Shown piece by piece: positions 6,655 to 7,488 of a DNA stretch of 7,488 nt (positions are counted from its first letter, which is position 1; each line of letters opens with the position of its first letter). The stretch is from Sulfuricella sp. (GTDB lineage: Bacteria; Pseudomonadota; Gammaproteobacteria; Burkholderiales; Sulfuricellaceae). Made by a program: the position numbers and the translations under genes. The notes under the pieces were generated by a model. It was not told the origin of the DNA. It searched no databases and was given only the letters and a program-made list of their open reading frames with translations. The stretch spans positions 1-7,488 of the forward strand of contig JAIOJM010000394.1 in assembly GCA_019911785.1 (NCBI GenBank), in the 5' to 3' direction.

Positions 6655-6690
6655 CCGTTGGGCTTCATTTCATTCAACCCAACCTTCTAC
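6655..6690 (-). repeat. GTAG..GGTTGGGTT-type intergenic palindrome, copy 2
   Basis: On the minus strand it begins GTAGAAGGTTGGGTTGA and ends GCCCAACGG. The inverted arms are CCCAAC/GTTGGG (6678-6683 and 6657-6662). It matches copy 1 (5942-5978) apart from an extra AAG after GTAG and a different loop. It starts exactly where similarity of the upstream gene to DUF5615 toxins ceases, so it marks or caused the breakpoint. Further GGGTTGG (6649-6643 on the minus strand) suggests that the element may extend to about 6640. Confidence 0.7.
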
Positions 6691-6727
6691 ACAGGCTGGG
6701 CAACTGCGCGTCGATCAGGAATTTCAT
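6674..6727 (-). pseudogene. N-terminal remnant of a DUF5615 PIN-like toxin gene
   Basis: The ATG at 6727 overlaps the stop codon of the DUF433 gene (ATGA, 6727-6724), the usual coupling of this toxin-antitoxin pair. The frame reads MKFLIDAQLPSLCRRLG and then a stop at 6676-6674. MKFLIDAQLP is the typical start of DUF5615 (Mut7-C/PIN-like) proteins, with D6 as the first acidic active-site residue; intact members run to about 110-120 residues. From about position 6690 the sequence is the GTAG..GGTTGGGTT repeat, and no later part of the toxin is visible before the DUF4160 gene. So the gene is truncated after about 12 genuine codons and should encode no toxin. The evidence is short but combines motif, position and overlap. 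Confidence 0.75.
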
Positions 6728-6954
6728 GCCGCCAGACGTTCCAACCGCTTGATGTGCGTGAGGCGCGCGGCGAAAGCCAGCGTCGCGAGGATGTCCTCGC
6801 GCTCCAGGTCTTCGTAATCCGCCAGAATTTCCTCAATGCTCATCCCGCTGGCGAGCCATTCGAGCACATTCTCCACGGGGTAGCGCAGCCCCCGGATACA
6901 GGGCTTGCCATGACAAATCTCAGGGTCAATGGTAATCCGGTTGTCCACTTGCAT
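6724..6954 (-). CDS. DUF433 domain protein (VapB-like antitoxin), orphaned
   Basis: A 76-residue protein of the DUF433 family: RITIDPEICHGKPCIRGLRY (6-25), then a helix-turn-helix-like region with NVLEWLASGMSIEEILADY (29-47) and DLEREDILATLAFAA (49-63). The family is thought to act as the antitoxin that binds and neutralises DUF5615 PIN-like toxins and to control its own operon. The ATG at 6954 is preferred; AAAGGA about ten bases upstream could serve as ribosome-binding site, with a GGAGGA directly against the start codon. A GTG at 6990 would add 12 residues (GGRNFSKDS...) that do not look conserved. The toxin partner immediately downstream survives only as a remnant, so this antitoxin has no local target. 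Family call firm, antitoxin role from family knowledge. Confidence 0.87.
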   Translation of the reverse strand: MQVDNRITIDPEICHGKPCIRGLRYPVENVLEWLASGMSIEEILADYEDLEREDILATLAFAARLTHIKRLERLAA

Positions 6955-7023
6955 TCCTCCGCTGTCCTTTGAAAAATTTCTTCCGCCCACACCGACAAGG
7001 CATCAGGACTTATCAGTTTACAC

Positions 7024-7220
7024 CGCCAACTCGCGTAAGGCGTAATGTGGGTGCCAATAAGCCTGTCCTGAGCGCAGCCGAAGTGCGGAGCGCATTGCAC
7101 CGGATGTTTTGCGAGTTGGGCGGATAGGTTCTAGCAGGGATGCGAAGCAACTCGCACAAGTCGCCCACCCCTGCGAATTATTATTTTTGCGAGTTGGGCG
7201 ATAAAGCCGCCCATCCCTGC
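7024..7220. repeat. Cluster of nested direct and inverted short repeats
   Basis: TTTTGCGAGTTGGGCG (16 bases) occurs twice in direct orientation, at 7107-7122 and 7185-7200. Near-inverted copies are CGCCAACTCGC at 7024-7034 and GCAACTCGC at 7147-7155. A second motif appears as GCCCACCCCTGC (7163-7174) and GCCCATCCCTGC (7209-7220), with GCAGGGATGC inverted at 7135-7144. No coding region is evident between 6991 and 7278, so this intergenic space is mostly repeat material capable of several alternative hairpins. Confidence 0.7.
7060..7083 (+). repeat. CCTGAGCG..CCGAAG dispersed intergenic motif
   Basis: The sequence AGCCTGTCCTGAGCGCAGCC followed by GAAG resembles a short motif (CTGTCCTGAGCG...TCGAAG) that recurs between genes in many bacteria. 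Only one copy is present in the window, so the call rests on recollection of that motif and is tentative. Confidence 0.4.
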
Positions 7221-7236
7221 AAACCCCATTTCATTC

Positions 7237-7260
7237 GGCGCAATAACGATTGCGCCCTAC
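7237..7260 (-). repeat. GTAGGGCGCAAT..ATTGCGCC palindrome
   Basis: GGCGCAAT (7237-7244) and ATTGCGCC (7249-7256) form a perfect 8-bp stem with a 4-base loop, headed on the minus strand by GTAG. It lies 18 bases after the stop of the membrane-protein gene. No T-run follows, so it is an intergenic palindrome rather than a standard terminator, though it may protect the transcript end. The adjoining GAATGAAATG (7236-7227) is also found inside repeat copy 2 (6675-6666). Confidence 0.7.
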
Positions 7261-7278
7261 ACGGGCTGAAAAAGGAAA

Positions 7279-7488
7279 TTACGCCGGCAGAGTAGGCGAC
7301 TCGATTTCCTGCTCCGGCTCGGCCGGAAAGATATCCTTGTAGCCCAAATAGATCGAGGCGTTCAGTACCGGCACCAGAATCAGCATGCCGAGGCCGAAAG
7401 GGATCATGGCGATCATCATCAGGATAAAGGCAATCACCCCGTAAACCAGAAACGGCCATATATTGCGCAGGCAGCCCACAAAGCTCAG
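7279..7488 (-). CDS. C-terminal end of an integral membrane protein (BPSS1780-like), cut by window edge
   Basis: The frame is open to the end of the window and stops with TAA at 7281-7279, leaving 69 residues. An internal GTG at 7479 exists but a larger protein continuing beyond 7488 is more likely. The visible part has two adjacent hydrophobic segments, about WPFLVYGVIAFILMMIAMI and GLGMLILVPVLNASIYLGY, then KDIFPAEPEQ and an acidic tail. A final P-G-L-G...PV...S-Y-x-x-Y-x-D-I-F block is what I recall of the BPSS1780 family of uncharacterised betaproteobacterial inner-membrane proteins. Function unknown; the membrane location is clear, the family name less so. Confidence 0.65.
   Translation of the reverse strand: MSFVGCLRNIWPFLVYGVIAFILMMIAMIPFGLGMLILVPVLNASIYLGYKDIFPAEPEQEIESPTLPA

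Noticed and set aside
6840..7100. Minus-strand frame running through the DUF433 start and the repeat region
   Set aside because: Its N-terminal part is translated dispersed repeat (HFGCAQDRLIG) and its C-terminal part is the wrong frame of the DUF433 gene.
7024..7220. CRISPR array
   Set aside because: The recurring units are few, unequally spaced and in both orientations, with no regular spacers and no cas genes.

Overview
The window looks like chromosomal DNA of a Gram-negative proteobacterium, most likely a betaproteobacterium (Nitrosomonadales/Gallionella-like would fit). The reasons are a UvrD helicase of proteobacterial type with a C-terminal Tudor-like tail, a cytoplasmic GAF-PAS-PAS-GGDEF-EAL signalling protein, a BPSS1780-like membrane protein end, and many GTAGGTTGGGTT-type intergenic palindromes. 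This placement is inference from protein style, not from a search.

Layout. 1-276 holds no gene. 277-2958 (minus) is a large c-di-GMP turnover protein. Its 5' leader (about 2943-3006) can fold into a nested hairpin that covers the translation start. About 3007-3437 is gene-poor and contains a dispersed-repeat fragment. 3438-3686 (minus) is a small MoaD/ThiS-like beta-grasp protein lacking the usual C-terminal Gly-Gly. It is divergent from uvrD (3752-5920, plus), and the two share a 65-base promoter region with a perfect TATAAT.

From about 5940 to 7260 is an accessory zone of small genes, all on the minus strand and interspersed with palindromic repeats. In transcription order: the end of a membrane protein (cut by the window edge), a repeat cluster, a DUF433 antitoxin-like gene, a DUF5615 PIN-like toxin gene of which only the first 12 or so codons survive, a GTAG..GGTTGGGTT repeat exactly where the toxin homology stops, then an overlapping DUF4160-DUF2442 pair. 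A second repeat of the same family, in opposite orientation, lies beyond that pair next to the end of uvrD. The DUF4160-DUF2442 pair is therefore bracketed by inverted repeat copies.

How the genes relate. uvrD and the c-di-GMP protein are core/signalling genes with no evident functional link. The small genes form a toxin-antitoxin-like patch in which one toxin has decayed and its partner is left as an orphan. The observations most worth following are the decayed toxin, the inverted-repeat-bracketed DUF pair, the structured leader of the c-di-GMP gene, and the Gly-Gly-less MoaD-like protein.
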